From Epiperipatus broadwayi (lineage: Eukaryota > Onychophora > Udeonychophora > Euonychophora > Peripatidae), in contig JAQFVV010012405.1 in the NCBI GenBank assembly GCA_028023455.1, positions 8,043,291 through 8,107,290 on the forward strand: 64,000 nucleotides of DNA, written 5' to 3'. Of the stretch, positions 1 through 11,825 are shown in pieces. A program made the translations under genes and the position numbers. The stretch's first letter is position 1, and each line of letters starts with the position of its first letter. Below the pieces are notes generated by a model. That model made no database searches. It was not told the DNA's origin and saw only the letters and a program-made list of their open reading frames with translations.

Positions 1-410
1 CTAAGATTTGAAATACAGGAAATACCTTATATTTACAATTAATTACAGGTATATGAAGAATGGCTGTATTTTAAATCTTACACATTAAGCCTGCATTCTG
101 CCCCTTTCTCTTCTATGTATTTAAATGGATAAGGTCCTATATATAAGAGGGCAGAGTGACTTGAAGTCAACATGGTCATGGCAATAATATTTGCATCAGC
201 ATGGGATTTGGGGCTTTTCATCATCAGATTTTTAATAGAATGGATGGCTGTAGTGTTGGAGGTTGGAGTAGATTGAAGCCTTTCAATTAAAGTATGAAGA
301 TGCTTGAAAATCTATGTTAAAATCCTTTATATTTACAATTAAGTTACAGATATATGAAGAATGCCTGTATTTCAAATCTTAAAGTGAGTTTAGGTAATTT
401 TTATAAATAA
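1..410 (+). repeat. HH1 repeat fragments without the ribozyme core
   Basis: Positions 85-300 match the 5' half of the HH1 monomer seen whole at 35641-36070: the 'cagagtgacttgaagtcaac' block, the 'catcatcagatttt' block and the 'ttgaagcct' block. The sequence then jumps at about 300 directly to the monomer's 3' part ('cttgaaaatctatgttaaaatcc'), so the segment that should hold the hammerhead is deleted. A motif around 'gaagaatg.ctgtatttyaaatctta' occurs at 55-90 and again at 356-382, consistent with remains of two units. No coding capacity. Confidence 0.7.
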
Positions 411-1961
411 ATATACAGCAGTAATATATAATTATTGGGTTACTTGGCCTAACTGAAAAGTGATTGGTTAAAATGCTTATTAGAAGTAATTAAATATATT
501 TTTTCAATATCTGCATCCATCATGTTTTGAAGAATAAAAATAATAGTTTATATTTTTTAGAAATATGAAACTTATTTAATGGATCTTTATAAATAAATTA
601 TATTAATAAACAGAAGTAGTAAAATATATATTCTGAATGCCATTGTTTACGAAAATACCTACAATTTTTTTTAGCAGAGAAGTTTGCATTCAATTTTTTC
701 ATAATTTGAAGAGCGGAAAATATTGTTTAGGATCTGAAAATATTTTAAACTATTTTAACTGTCTCACTCTCTTTTTAGTTAAATAAGTTTTTTATTTACT
801 TATTTATTGATATATTGACCTTTTTATGACCATTATAAAAGTATGGTCAAAAGTTGTTGCTTTATTTTGAACGTTCTATTTTTGAAAAAAAATAAAAACA
901 TTGGATAAGTCTTGAATGAATGGAAGTCTAAAAAGAAATGATTTTAACATGAATAAAAAAATATAATTAGAAAGCAAAAATATATTTTTAAATAATACAG
1001 TGAAGTTACAAGCTATACTCTATTAAAATATGGGTGGTCCTTGACTTTTGTATCTGATTGGTTCCTGAAATGTATATGAAAGTTGAAATGTAGGAAAGTA
1101 GAGCAATATTAAGAAAAGATATCAAAAAGTGTTTTTAAAATATTTATGTTTAATGAGGTCTATCATCATATACATAAATAACATTTTATTGACTATTATC
1201 TGATTTTTTTTTTTAAATGTATCAAGAAATAGTTGAATTGTTCTCTTCTTTTTTTTTTCTTAATAAAAAGTTCTATAACACACAGTGTCTTTTTCTATTA
1301 CTCTTTTTCCATCATAGTCAATTGTACGAAAATAGGATGTATGAAAGTTGAGAACTGTCCCATACATGACTTCAATTATGTTATATGCAATAAAAATGTG
1401 AACAACCAAAAATGTAAATAAGTAAATAGAAAACATTAAAATTTATAAATTTATGATGCGCAAACAACAATTTTTCATTTCTAAGTGCTGTATGTGATCG
1501 CAGTTTAAAAAAATTAAATTAAAATTTATAAATATATTTTATAATATGTCTTAAAACACCATATGCAATAATATTTATTAATAAAATTCCTTCAGTTTAT
1601 GTTGAAATCATAAACATTTTTTTTTTTTTACTTTATTATGATTTCTAAATCTACTATACAATATTTTGCACAAAAAATATTTTCTCAGTATAATGCTAAA
1701 AGTTTTACAAAATTTTATCACACCCTAAAGGTTGATACTCATTTAAAACATCAAAAGATCCTCATTTCTTGATAAAAAAATCATTAACACATTTCTATAA
1801 GTGAAAAACTTTATTTAAAAAAAGAATATTGCCCAGAGCATTTTTAATAATGACAAAAGTTAGACATATTGTTATTTATGTGTTATTTAAAAAATAAAAA
1901 TATGGTGTAGTTAGTTTTATTTTTTATTTTTACTAATTCAGTGAATGAAAGAGTGAATATG
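411..1961. other. AT-rich stretch, no gene seen
   Basis: Very AT-rich sequence with homopolymer T runs and no reading frame resembling a known protein. A 62-codon open frame at 1233-1421 is low-complexity and is not supported as a gene. Confidence 0.6.
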
Positions 1962-1969
1962 CACTAGAC

Positions 1970-2460
1970 CAGGGGTGGGCAAATAGTGGCCCAGGGGCCA
2001 CATGTGGCCTGCTAAAAGGTTTTATGCGGCCCTTCAAGATTCAGAAAAATCTGCCTCGAACTGAGATTTTCTTTTTGTGTGTGACTGAAGATTCATCTCG
2101 TATTTTCCACTATGATGGCCACGTCAATACACCTGTGCAGTGTAGATAAGATGTAAAGTGCTTTTCCAGTTGATCTGGTTATTTTCAATTTTGTCTTTGC
2201 ATTAGCAAATATATACATTTCCAACTTTAGTAAAACCATGAATCCTCTGAAAAAATGTAAAATTGGTGATGAATATCATGTGTTTAATGAAGTATGAACA
2301 AACTAATATTTCTTTGGTAATACAGGGAATAATGCAGTGTGTTTATTGTGTCATGAAAAAAGGTGTGGCCCTCCGCTAACCTTCGCTTCCACAAAGTGGC
2401 CCCGATGTGGCCCTCCACCAACCTCTGTGGCCCCTGAGCCAAAACAATTGCCCACCCCTG
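1970..2460 (+). mobile_element. hAT deletion derivative with 8-bp TSD
   Basis: The ends are inverted: CAGGGGTGGGCAAA at 1970-1983 and TTG CCCACCCCTG at 2448-2460. The element is flanked by CACTAGAC (1962-1969) and CACTAGAT (2461-2468), an 8-bp duplication with one mismatch, as expected for hAT. Inside (about 2240-2365, plus strand) is a broken start of a transposase resembling the GTF2IRD2-like/SPIN-like hAT group: a short N-terminal stretch, a stop at 2295, then a V-C-L-L-C-H zinc-ligand motif near 2337-2355. It then runs straight into the 3' terminal region rich in 'gtggccc'. It looks like a MITE made by internal deletion, keeping a few codons of the parent enzyme. Not autonomous. Confidence 0.85.
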
Positions 2461-2635
2461 CACTAGATAAAAGACAAGTAAATTTGCCCCTCATTTTATT
2501 ATCAATAATTATAATATTATTATTTTAAAAATTTATTTATATAGTAATCTTAATTTATATATGATTACTATAAATATGAAAAAGCAGCTGTATTAAATAT
2601 TTGTGCATGTTGAAGCATACTGTACCCTTGCAGCT

Positions 2636-4445
2636 TTTTTTTTTCAAAATAATCTTTATTTGCACAAAAAGTAAAATCTACATTGTAATATAGAGTTCAT
2701 ATTTACAATCATGTCTGACACATTAAAGACTAATTAGTTATTAAATTAGATGATGATTACAGGATTAACAGTAAAATTTTATGTTATGTTACTTATCAGG
2801 GGTTATCTAATTTGGCATATAAATCCCATGGCATGTAAAGTATGAGTGTCATGAATAAATAATATACATGGCTATTGCTAAATATTTAATTGACTTCATG
2901 TTTGCTCAGCAAGGCTAGGCAGGCATGTTCTTAGATCACTTTCTTTAGCTTTATATAATAACTTTAAGAAAATGTCTTCAATAGGACTGGCCAACTCTCT
3001 ATCAAATAATACCTTACATCTAATCTTCCATATGATAAAATTTATGAAAGTGGCCAGGCGGATGGAGCCAAAATTTCCATTTTTGAATGCATCATTAAGG
3101 TAGACATTTGAAGAATTGTATCCTGTAATTCTCTGTAGGGCAATATTATGTAACCAAGTCCACCATTCACTTTGATAGAGTATGTGTTCAATGGACTCAT
3201 CAAATCTTCTACAAAGAATACATATTGCATCAATGTTGTGTCTCCTCTGATTATAAAGAAACATCCCAGTAGGCAAGGCTCCAAGGTTGACCTTAACCAA
3301 AAAATCCACAAACTTTGGTTCCAATTTCAGGAATTTAGTCAGCCTTATGAGATGAGGGATTGCAACTGGGAGAAGATTCTCTGTCATAGATTTACCAGAG
3401 TGAACTAATTGATAAGAACTCCAGAATGATATTTTTTCAACAAACATGGAGCTAGAGCTTTTGATGCTATTAAAGACAATAGTTAATTGTTGTTGCATCC
3501 AGATATTTCTTTTATGAGGGGGTGGGCGATCAGTGGGGATTATTTTTTCAAAAGAAATGAGACTTTCTATGTTTGCATTGTCTTTGAAAATTTTAACAAG
3601 ACATTGTAAGTCCTCTGTATCAGAAAAATTTTAATTGAGTGCAGTCCTAAACCATTAAGATATCTTGGGTTTTTGCAAGATATTAAGACTTATTGCTGGT
3701 GTCTTCCCTCCCTAGCACAGCTTTTTGCGTAGAGATTCAACTTTGCAGATGAAGCAAATTATTGGTGAAAAACCAGCTAGATAATAAATAATTTTTGGTA
3801 AAATCACAGAATTAAGGAGTGCAACCTTTCCAAACAGAGAAAGATAAATTTTAGATAGTGAAATAACAGTCTTTTCAATCTTTAAAATTAATGAATTTTC
3901 AAGTTCTTTTCTCGTGGCTGCTGGAGAAGAAGCAATACTAAAACCAAGAAATTTCTGTGGGGGAGCTTTTCATCTACCAGATATTTGCTTCCCTGTTAGG
4001 ATGGACCACATTGCTAACTTTGCTCCATTAATTTCCCAGGCCAAATTCACATGCAAACTGGTCTAGGAGTTTCTCAAGTCTAGAGAACTCAGCCTGAGAT
4101 GAAAGAAACACAACCACATCATCTGTACAGAAAATATGGCATACGTTCTCTCTCAATAAAGGAATGTAAATCCCTGGAAGGAAAGACTCAATGCTCAACA
4201 GCAATGGGTTCACCTAGCCTGTGAAGAGTAATGCACTTAGTGGCAAGCCCTGAATGATGGATACACAAGGCTGAAAGCCTGGAGAAACTCTTCCATCAAG
4301 TGAGAGAAACACTTTTCTGTTAAGGAGAAAGTTCTCAATCATCTGAAGATATACCCAGAGGCACTTGAAGTTCCTCCAGTACACCAAGTAGCATATCAAT
4401 CTGACACAATCAAAGGCTCTGAAAAAGTCAAGTTGAACTGCAACT
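2636..4445 (-). mobile_element. L1/Tx1-like non-LTR retrotransposon remnant
   Basis: A 5'-truncated LINE on the minus strand whose 3' end is the poly-T at about 2636-2645 (a poly-A tail on the coding strand). Four in-order coding blocks can be read. At 4474-4214 there is reverse transcriptase with an F-R-A-F-D palm motif and G-L-P-L-S-A-L-L-F. At 4213-4028 there is C-T-D-D-V-V-V-F, the position of the catalytic F-A-D-D. At about 3960-3730 there is thumb-like sequence. At 3498-2896 there is a C-terminal domain with C-I-L-C...H (zf-RVT type). Stops and frameshifts separate the blocks, and the first residue of the F-A-D-D box is altered, so the enzyme is dead. The 5' break at about 4445 lies directly against an HH1 repeat. 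Confidence 0.75.
2896..3498 (-). pseudogene. LINE C-terminal domain with zf-RVT-like motif
   Basis: The longest open block (200 codons) of the LINE remnant. Around the middle it has P-T-G-M-F-L, then a C-x2-C-x(7)-H arrangement followed by W-W-T-W-L, the pattern of the zinc-binding domain downstream of reverse transcriptase in L1/Tx1-type LINEs. The last third contains F-I-I-W-K-I-R-C-K, which resembles a second fragment at 36631-36870. It lacks the upstream catalytic domain in the same frame, so it is part of a broken polyprotein and not a host gene. Confidence 0.7.
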
Positions 4446-4800
4446 GGCCATGGCAATAATATTAGCATTAGCATGGGATTTGAGTGTTTATCATCAGATT
4501 TTCAATGGTATGGATGGCTGAAAAGTTGGAGGTTGTAGTGGATTGAAGCCTGTCCATTAAAGTATGAAGATTTGCTATCTTAATATAAACTGAGCACTGA
4601 TTATATATATGTGTGAGAGAGGATAGTCTGGATCAGCTGATGAGTGCTGGCTTAGCACAAAATATTTATATTGGTGATTATTAATCTTTTCTACATGTGT
4701 GTGGTCATGTGTATCAGTTGTATGAGATAGTGTGGATAGTTGAAGAGTGCTTGAAAATCTGAGTTCAAATCCTCTATACATATAATACAATAATTAAAGT
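4446..4800 (+). repeat. HH1 repeat copy A
   Basis: Near full-length 3' two thirds of the HH1 monomer. Its order is the 'ggcaataatattagcat' block, the 'catcagattttcaatgg' block, 'ttgaagcctgtccattaaag', the hammerhead segment at 4631-4676, the 'acatgtgtgtggtcatgtgtatcag' block, and the tRNA-B-box-like 'gagttcaaatcc' at 4760-4772. The core CUGAUGA is present at 4637-4643 and stem II GUGCU/AGCAC is perfect, but the second core box reads AAAA instead of GAAA, so this ribozyme should be inactive. Confidence 0.8.
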
Positions 4801-6166
4801 TTCTTCATTTTTAAGTATACAAAAGAATATATGGCAACATCTATTGAATAGATAGTAACAAAAGAATTAAACAATCTGATACTATTGTGCTGATTTGTCC
4901 ATGACTACTTTCCAAATTAAAATCTAGTTATGTCAAATGAAAGTTTTTTGCTAAATGAGTATATCCAATTAACAATATACAGTATAAAAAGGAATGACGA
5001 TGATATATCAGTTTAACAACAGATAATACATAAGAATTATCAAAAATATTATGCACAGACTACCAAAAATAATACACATGGTATAATTTTGCAAGATATA
5101 TAATGAGGATAGTGAATAAACATTTCAATCACTCCAAATAGAGATATTATAAGGCATATATCTTGACAACAAGCAATATAAATAGTTATCAAAGTAGATT
5201 TAGACAAGAATTACACTAAATAATAAAACAAGTAATTAACTTTGCATAACCAAAAACTTAAATAAGCATGAATTGGTCAAGATAATCTAGAATTAATAAA
5301 AACAGTTATCAAACAAATGATATTACCACAATTACAAATACTATTGCAATAAATCTTATATTGACTGCTGCTGCTACTGCTTCTGTTATGATATGACTAC
5401 TATAACTACTACTATGATCACTACTAATAATAATAATAAGGTTTGGTCTCTTGTGAAGTCATAATGATGTTCAAGCACCAATAGGCTGAGTTTTGATCCA
5501 GACGCCTACACAAAGTCATAGAAACTAATGATATATAATAATTATATAATACAATAGAGTGTGATAATATGATGTAAAACAGTTTTTTCTTAAATAAAGT
5601 CAGAGACCCTATACTAAGGCCATAGGCACTCTTTTAGCCATATTAAACATCTTCCATAAAACCAAAATATATGATAGTAATATTTACTGAGGCTATAACC
5701 TCGATAATATGCGTATAAATTGTGATAGTAGGGACCTCTACAGATGTTTTAACCACACAAAATATATGATAGTAAATCTATTATTACTGAATCATTCTTC
5801 TAGTTCTAACTCATTTCTTTTTCTTATCTTATCATATTATATGTTATTCTAATATTTGTTATTTTTGTCAGTAAAACATAAAAAAAAATGTTTATATTTT
5901 TTGTTATATTCTTATTCAATATCCTATAATCCAAAAATCAATGTTTAATATTATTTCTCCAATCTTTATATAAACTATATAAAGAATCCAAATTCTGTTT
6001 CCATTTTACTTCTTTTCCCTAGTATCTAAAGTTATTCCTCTAGACAATAATAAACTTCTGGTAATGTTATCATTTATTCTTTTATGTTTTATATATTTTT
6101 ATTCTTATACAGAAAAAGAATCAGAATTAAAACCAATTCTTTTTTTATGTTGCACTTCAAGTATAC
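4801..6166. other. AT-rich spacer with a short dispersed repeat
   Basis: No gene seen. The sequence holds short microsatellite-like stretches (TGCTAC and CTACTA repeats near 5365-5430). It also holds one copy of a dispersed short repeat annotated separately at 5682-5743. Confidence 0.5.
5682..5743 (+). repeat. Short dispersed repeat ('ggctataacct...gggacctctacag')
   Basis: A roughly 60-bp block running from TTTACTGAGGCTATAACC to GGGACCTCTACAG. Related blocks lie at 13881-13945 (minus) and 58651-58706 (plus). The conserved ends and variable middle suggest a small mobile or satellite-derived unit. I do not recognise the family. Confidence 0.55.
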
Positions 6167-6179
6167 AATAGTCAAATAT

Positions 6180-6338
6180 CACATGATCACATCTCCAATA
6201 CTAGCACATAATTGTTTATAAAGAAAGCAAAGATCTAGATGAGTAGGCATTAGATAGGGATTTTATGCACAAGCCTTCTGGCATCCATTGATTACTCTGT
6301 TTAGCACAGGTGGCACTACTATATGGAGTTTTGCTTTG
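6180..6338 (-). mobile_element. Short HH3 element with 13-bp TSD
   Basis: Flanked by a perfect direct repeat, AATAGTCAAATAT, at 6167-6179 and 6339-6351. The 159-bp insert carries the HH3 ends: the 'acatgatcac...tagcacataattg' tail on the left, and on the right the 'ccattgattactctg...gtggcactact' and 'tatggagttttgctttg' segments. The middle, which holds the hammerhead in the long copy at 24545-25039, is missing. The clear TSD shows this short form inserted as a unit. It lies about 300 bp downstream of the Penelope-like coding remnant on the same strand. Confidence 0.8.
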
Positions 6339-6654
6339 AATAGTCAAATATGTTTAAAAATACATATATACAAGCAACAAAGATTACAAATTATAAAATT
6401 ATCATAGAAAAGCCTTTTTCGGCAAATTATGTTTTTTGCCCTTTTCAATATGTCTCCAGAATACCATGATTTAAAGTACATGCAGTGACATATATATCAA
6501 TACATGAGATAAACAAATGGATATCTGACACAATCCATTACATGATTTTTTTTCCCAATCCTACTACAAAATTACTCTGTTATATATATTGAATGGATAT
6601 ATATCCACATATACTAATTAACTATCCATTCTTTATCCATTAACCACTTATTAT

Positions 6655-6972
6655 TCAACTTAATGGATTTTCGTATATATTCACACAGTTGTTTTTATTA
6701 TACATGATATAGTTTGTTTCATATATTTTACATCTATTAACATTTTTAATATAACCAAGAACACTTATATTATCAATACAATTTATTTTATGTCCATACT
6801 GCAAATAATGAACATATAATGCAGATCTATCATCTTTCCTAGCAATAGCATCATTGGATTCTTTAGCTCTTCCTCCCAATTGCTTTGCCGTCTGGCCATA
6901 GTAAACCATATTACAAAAATTACATCTAATTTTATAAACCATTCCTCTCTTATATTTTATATCATCTTTCAT
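6655..6972 (-). pseudogene. GIY-YIG endonuclease domain of the Penelope-like element
   Basis: A 105-codon open block. Near residues 10-25 it shows G-M-V-Y-K-I-R-C then C-N-M-V-Y-Y-G-Q-T, the two strands of the GIY-YIG fold, with the Cys pair typical of the Penelope endonuclease between them. A downstream R-x(3)-E gives the expected catalytic Arg region. In the family this domain nicks target DNA for insertion. Here it is cut off from the reverse transcriptase by a decayed 375-bp linker. Confidence 0.8.
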
Positions 6973-7346
6973 CCTACAATTAATTATTAATTTATCTAAA
7001 TTTTTCTATTAGCCCATCCCACATTAATGTTTTTATCTATATAATTTATACTTTTTTTATTTAATATATTATATACACTAGGCAAATATGAAATTTTTAT
7101 CCACTTCCTTTGTTTATTAGTCCTACATCTATTAGTATTCGTGCTATTTACCCTATGTTATGAAAATTTATTGTCAATACTATGCGCTGTATATCCATAT
7201 CCCATATATGTTTGTTTAAATTTATCCTTCTGTAACATAGCAATATTTCTATCTGTATTAAATCTATTATTCTTATATTTAAAATTCTTAATTACACTCA
7301 TCTTTTGTATCCATGGTTGTTTTGAATCAATTGATATAATTTTCCT

Positions 7347-7649
7347 TCATTTATAATCTTTAATAAAATGCTTAATTATAATATCATTATTTTGATTTAA
7401 AATAATTTCAATATCTAAATACCTTATTTCATTATCAATTTCTTTCATAGTAAACCTAATATTATCAACATTATTATTAAATTGTTTATATAATTTATAT
7501 ATTACCCTCTTATTACCAATTATCAAATTATCATCTACATATCTAAAATAATGTAGTACTTCTTTTTTAATTATACTGCCTTTTATAATATTGATTTCTA
7601 TGTCATTAATGAACATAGATGCCATAAGCTCACTAATTGTGCATCCCAT
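7347..7649 (-). pseudogene. Penelope-like reverse transcriptase palm/thumb block
   Basis: A 100-codon block beginning M-G-C-T-I-S-E-L-M-A, equivalent to the conserved M-G-x-P-x-S-x-x-L-A motif, followed by H-Y-F-R-Y-V-D-D with both catalytic Asp residues kept. The Pro expected in the first motif is Thr. The frame ends before the linker to the endonuclease. Confidence 0.8.
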
Positions 7650-7803
7650 TACCCATCCCTTATTTATACTCCATTATTCATTATTATATTTAAAATATAA
7701 ACTATTATTTATTAGGTTTAATGCTTCATTTATAATACTAATTATGCTGTCATCATTAATATATAGAGATAAAGCCTTTATGATGATACTAATACTTTTA
7801 ATT

Positions 7804-8241
7804 CTAGATCATACTAGGATACATCGATTCTATGTCCATCACAAAGATACTGTGGTTTCTATTTATATTCATCGTATTTAATTTATCAATAATAGCCTCT
7901 GTATTTTTTATACAATATTGTTCATAACCAATTATATCAGCTATCCATTTGTTTAAATATTTACAAAATTTATGTAAAATGAAATAGCTAAAATTAAACA
8001 ATAATCTTAAAGAGTTATCTTTCTTGAGCGTTTTTACCTTACAAAATATATATGGGTTCTCATATGAATTAGGATATAAAGAATAATATTGATTACCATT
8101 TATAATGTTATTAAGCTTCATCTTTTTTAACAATTTTATATATTTATTTTTTATATTACTTGTAGAATCTTTAGATAATCTACTATACCCCTCATTTTTT
8201 ATTACACTATCTATTCTATCATTATAGTCCTTAGAGTACAT
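7804..8241 (-). pseudogene. Penelope-like reverse transcriptase N-terminal block
   Basis: A 145-codon block. It contains Y-S-K-D-Y (residues 2-6), the 'K-L-K-K-M-K' region, an altered L-P-K-x-H-K region ('Y-E-N-P-Y-I-F-C-K-V-K'), L-R-L-L-F-N-F-S, and near the end I-F-V-M-D-I-E-S-M-Y, where the family has a F-D-V-x-S-L-F-T motif. A stop follows immediately, so the domain is interrupted. Confidence 0.75.
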
Positions 8242-8470
8242 TACAACAAAACGACAACCTTTATCTTCTTTACTTATTACAATCCATAGCCATTACATAT
8301 ACATCTAATTTCGTTTATTATTTTCCTGTAGTTATAATCCTTATTAGAAATATTAAGTTCGTATAAATGTCTATTTAAAACACAATGTAATTTCTTTTTC
8401 TCCCCATATGAAATATGTGCCAATTCAATGTCTGTTATAATCCTCTTCTTTATATCTTTGTCTATAAATG

Positions 8471-9576
8471 AGATAAAGGATGGATTTATTACTCAGTAAA
8501 TTACTTTGTTCACGTGAAAATTTTTATTCTTATATAATTCTAAACTATTTTTATTTATATTCCTTTTTCATAATTTATTTTTTCTCAATTTATCTATTTT
8601 TTGTTGTTGCTACCTTTATAATTATTTATCTGCGATATATATTTTCGAAAATTTATCTCATTTTTTATGTAAATGCACAGAAATAAAATATCCACCCACT
8701 AACTTGTATATTATAAATATTTTTTATTCATCAAGTTTGCTGGCATCTATTTTTATAATTCTATTCTTTCTTTGAATAACCTCATCTGATGTCCGCCATT
8801 AGCTTAATACATATTTTTATACTTTTTTAATTCTTAGCAAATAATTTCTAATCCTCCTAGATACTGCACTGTGCTTAATTTCTGAATGGTAAAGAAAATT
8901 ATTCTACAATCCTATTTTTTTATATTTTAAATCTAATATCCAGATATCTCTATATTTTTTTTCTGTTTAGCATAATACAATAAATACTACATTACTTTTT
9001 CCAAAACAAATATCTCCCACTTTTCATCCTTTTAGTTTACTCTTCCCATTAATTAAATATTAATACCATAAATTACTGTATGAGATGTGACTCTCTAGAA
9101 GGTTACTAGACTATTGCAAAGGGGGTGTGTAATTTTTACCAAACATACAAATTCAAATCAGTAACTAAAGAAAATTACTCATCGATACTTTTGCTCCATT
9201 TCTTCTAATGACGTGAGAGATCGTGTCTAAGAAAATGATCCAACAATGCGCAAAGCTCAGCAGCTCTCAGTCCAGCTAACAACATGAGCAAGATAAGTGC
9301 TGTGTATTGTATATTTTGATACAACAAACATAATTAATAGTTTATGCATAAAGTGTTTTTTTATATTACATGATATTCTTACCAATTCGAAAACTGGGAA
9401 TAATTTTTTAAATTGTTTTAGGAAATGTGATCATGTGATGCTTAATTGTTTTAAAATAATGCGTACTCTTTTTAGATGGATAAATACGTAACCAGATTGA
9501 AATGAAAAACAGATAAAGAATTGATATTAGAAAAATTGTTTAACCAATGCAAATACAGCTACAAAAAATAATAATG
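8471..9576. other. AT-rich spacer
   Basis: No gene supported. Short open frames here (8480-8686 and 9297-9491) are hydrophobic or low-complexity by composition. The 9240-9570 part may be the 5' region of the hAT element that follows, but no terminal inverted repeat was found. Confidence 0.45.
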
Positions 9577-11560
9577 TTAAATCTCGAAAATATGATGGAT
9601 TATATTTAACATTGAGATTTACTAGTACCGTTATTAACGGACAAGAAAGACTGTTATATTTGATATCTATGAATACTTTAGCTGCAGAAAGCATGAAAAC
9701 TAACAAGTTAAAATATCATCTTGGAAAACGACATGCAGATCACATCGGAAAGCCAAGAGATTTTTGCAAAGGAAATCGGATGATTTGAATAAACAACAAA
9801 ATATATTTTTAAAACTATGTTAATATTATCAAAAGTACTGCTTGCATCATATAAAGTATCTTATCTAATTGTAAATGCAAAAAAATGACATTCAATAGAA
9901 GATTTAGGTACTATCTGTGGCTATTGTCATGATAGAAACAATGCTTAGTAAATCATGTGCTAATCAACTTTGAAAAAGTTATCTTGCAAGTAATATGGTA
10001 GGAAGAAGAATTTTTGATATACTTGAAATTTTCTCGATCAATTAATAGGGAAACAAAAAATGTTCATTACTCTCTCAAAGAAAATCCTATCATAATCCCT
10101 GGTATGTATCAATATTGAATGACAAAGAGGAATGATCTCAGATACAAGCAATAGTGGTCCAATCTAAATACATTCATATCAATAATCAAGTAACAAATAA
10201 ACATCTCAAGCAAAATTACCAAGAAGCCATAAATAGAAATCAAGAAGTGGAAACTCTACGGGAAACTCAAAGTTTGCAGAAGAAGTCACAACTGCAATGA
10301 AAGTTTACCAAACTCAAAATGACGTAGTCCCAGAATCCATTGCCAAAACCATAAACTGCTAACATGATAAATGAATCAAAGATATGTAACCAAATGTATG
10401 TAACCAATTGTATCTCACTATATATATATATACCTAGAAAAAATTATCCTTAATAAAAAAAAAATTGTTGGATTATGTTTTGCAGTTGAATAAAGATGTA
10501 GTTAAAAATGGTAATTTGATTTTATGTGTAAGATATACCGTAGAAACTGATATTAAAGAATATTTATTATGTAAAACTATAGAAAACAATACCAAAAGAT
10601 GGAGCTTGATCTGTATCAGGATGAAATACTGGTTTACAGGCTCTAGTTTGAAAATAGCTCCTTATACAATTTTGTCACATTGTATTATACATTCAATAAA
10701 TATGAGAGATTTGCTAACAGTATTGGAAGCTATTGTAAAAGTTGTAAACTTTATTAAAAACAGCCTATTAATGCTGTTCGCAAAATTATATGATGATATG
10801 GGCGCAGAACACAGAGTACTTTTTATATTATTGCAAAACATGTTGGCTTTTTCTGTTCAATGTACTCCAAAGAGTGTTTGGATTAAAAGAAAAAAATCGT
10901 AATATTTCTAACTGATAATAATAGTGATGAGGCAAAGTTGTTTTATAGCACCAAATTTCTTGTAAAGCTTTCTTATTTAGTGGATATTTTTGAAAACTTT
11001 AGTATTTTAAATAAATCAATGCATTTAAGAAAAAAATGGAGCTGTCTAGGAATTAATTTGAAAAATAATAGTTTTGATGTTTCCCAATTTCGAAAACCTT
11101 TATCCTGCAAATGAAATAGAATAAAGTAAATTTTTTATTAATAATCATTTAACATACAGAAACAATTCTCATTTTATTTTAAAGATCGTGACATATCAAA
11201 ATATGAATGGGTAAGAATCCCATTTGCTATTAGAACACATGATATATTTGACCTTTCACCATTAAAGCAAGAAATGTTGATTTACTTATCATATGACAGC
11301 ACATTAAAACAGATGTTTGAACAAGAAAATTTTGGTACTTTCTGGCTACGAGTGGAGAAACAGTTTCCTACTTTAACAAACAAAGCTTTAGAAATTTTAT
11401 TAACATTTGTAACATTTTACTTATATGAAAGTAGCTTTTCCACAGTTGCTGTTTTAAAAACAAAACATCGATCTCATTTAGTGATTGAAAAAAAATTGAG
11501 AATAGCTCTATCTTCAATGATACCCAGGTTTGACAAACTTGCCGTCACCATAAATATTCT
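9577..11560 (+). pseudogene. BED-type hAT transposase remnant (ZBED5-like)
   Basis: Three blocks in order. At 9577-9789 is a BED-finger-like start: S-R-K-Y-D-G-L-Y, then N-T-L-A-A-E-S-M-K, then H-x(4)-H-A-D-H. The two Cys ligands are replaced by Tyr and Ser. At 10465-10902 is the middle of the catalytic domain, with V-R-Y-T-V-E, then I-V-K-V-V-N-F-I-K-N and D-D-M-G-A-E-H. At 11274-11560 is the C-terminal hAT dimerisation region, with F-W-L-R-V-E, F-P-T-L-T-N-K-A-L-E, L-Y-E-S-S-F-S and A-L-S-S-M-I-P-R-F-D. This order matches the ZBED5/SCAND3-like hAT group. Frameshifts, stops and an unmatched segment at about 10050-10440 (perhaps an insertion) show it is dead. The flanking 12345-12430 may be its 3' end. 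Confidence 0.8.
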
Positions 11561-11825
11561 TATAATTTTAATCAATCAATGTTATTATAATTGTAATCAA
11601 TGTTCATTTGGTTTTTGATTTTTTGATTTTGTTTTGATTTTTTTTTTTTTTTGTAAAATTTCCTTGCTTCTATTAAAAATTATTACATTATAAAAATGAA
11701 TAATTTACTAAGGCTGTAACCTTAGAAATAAGTGTCTGAAAAATAAGTAGGGTGTATTATTTTATAATATATTGGAATAGAATTATAAATAAGACAGTAT
11801 ATGTAAAATAAAAATGTTCTAAATG

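Larger units (their letters stand above)
6655..8470 (-). mobile_element. Penelope-like element, interrupted coding region
   Basis: Read on the minus strand, the coding order is that of a Penelope-like element. At 8470-8290 is an N-terminal region. At 8241-7804 is an N-terminal/finger region ending in F-V-M-D-I-E-S-M-Y-P-S-M, the first palm Asp region. At 7649-7347 are M-G-C-T-I-S-E-L-M-A followed by Y-V-D-D, the catalytic reverse transcriptase box. A decayed linker covers 7346-6990, and 6972-6655 is a GIY-YIG endonuclease. Several stops and frameshifts interrupt it, so it cannot make one protein. No clear terminal repeats were identified, though an HH3 fragment lies just beyond its 3' side. 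Confidence 0.85.
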
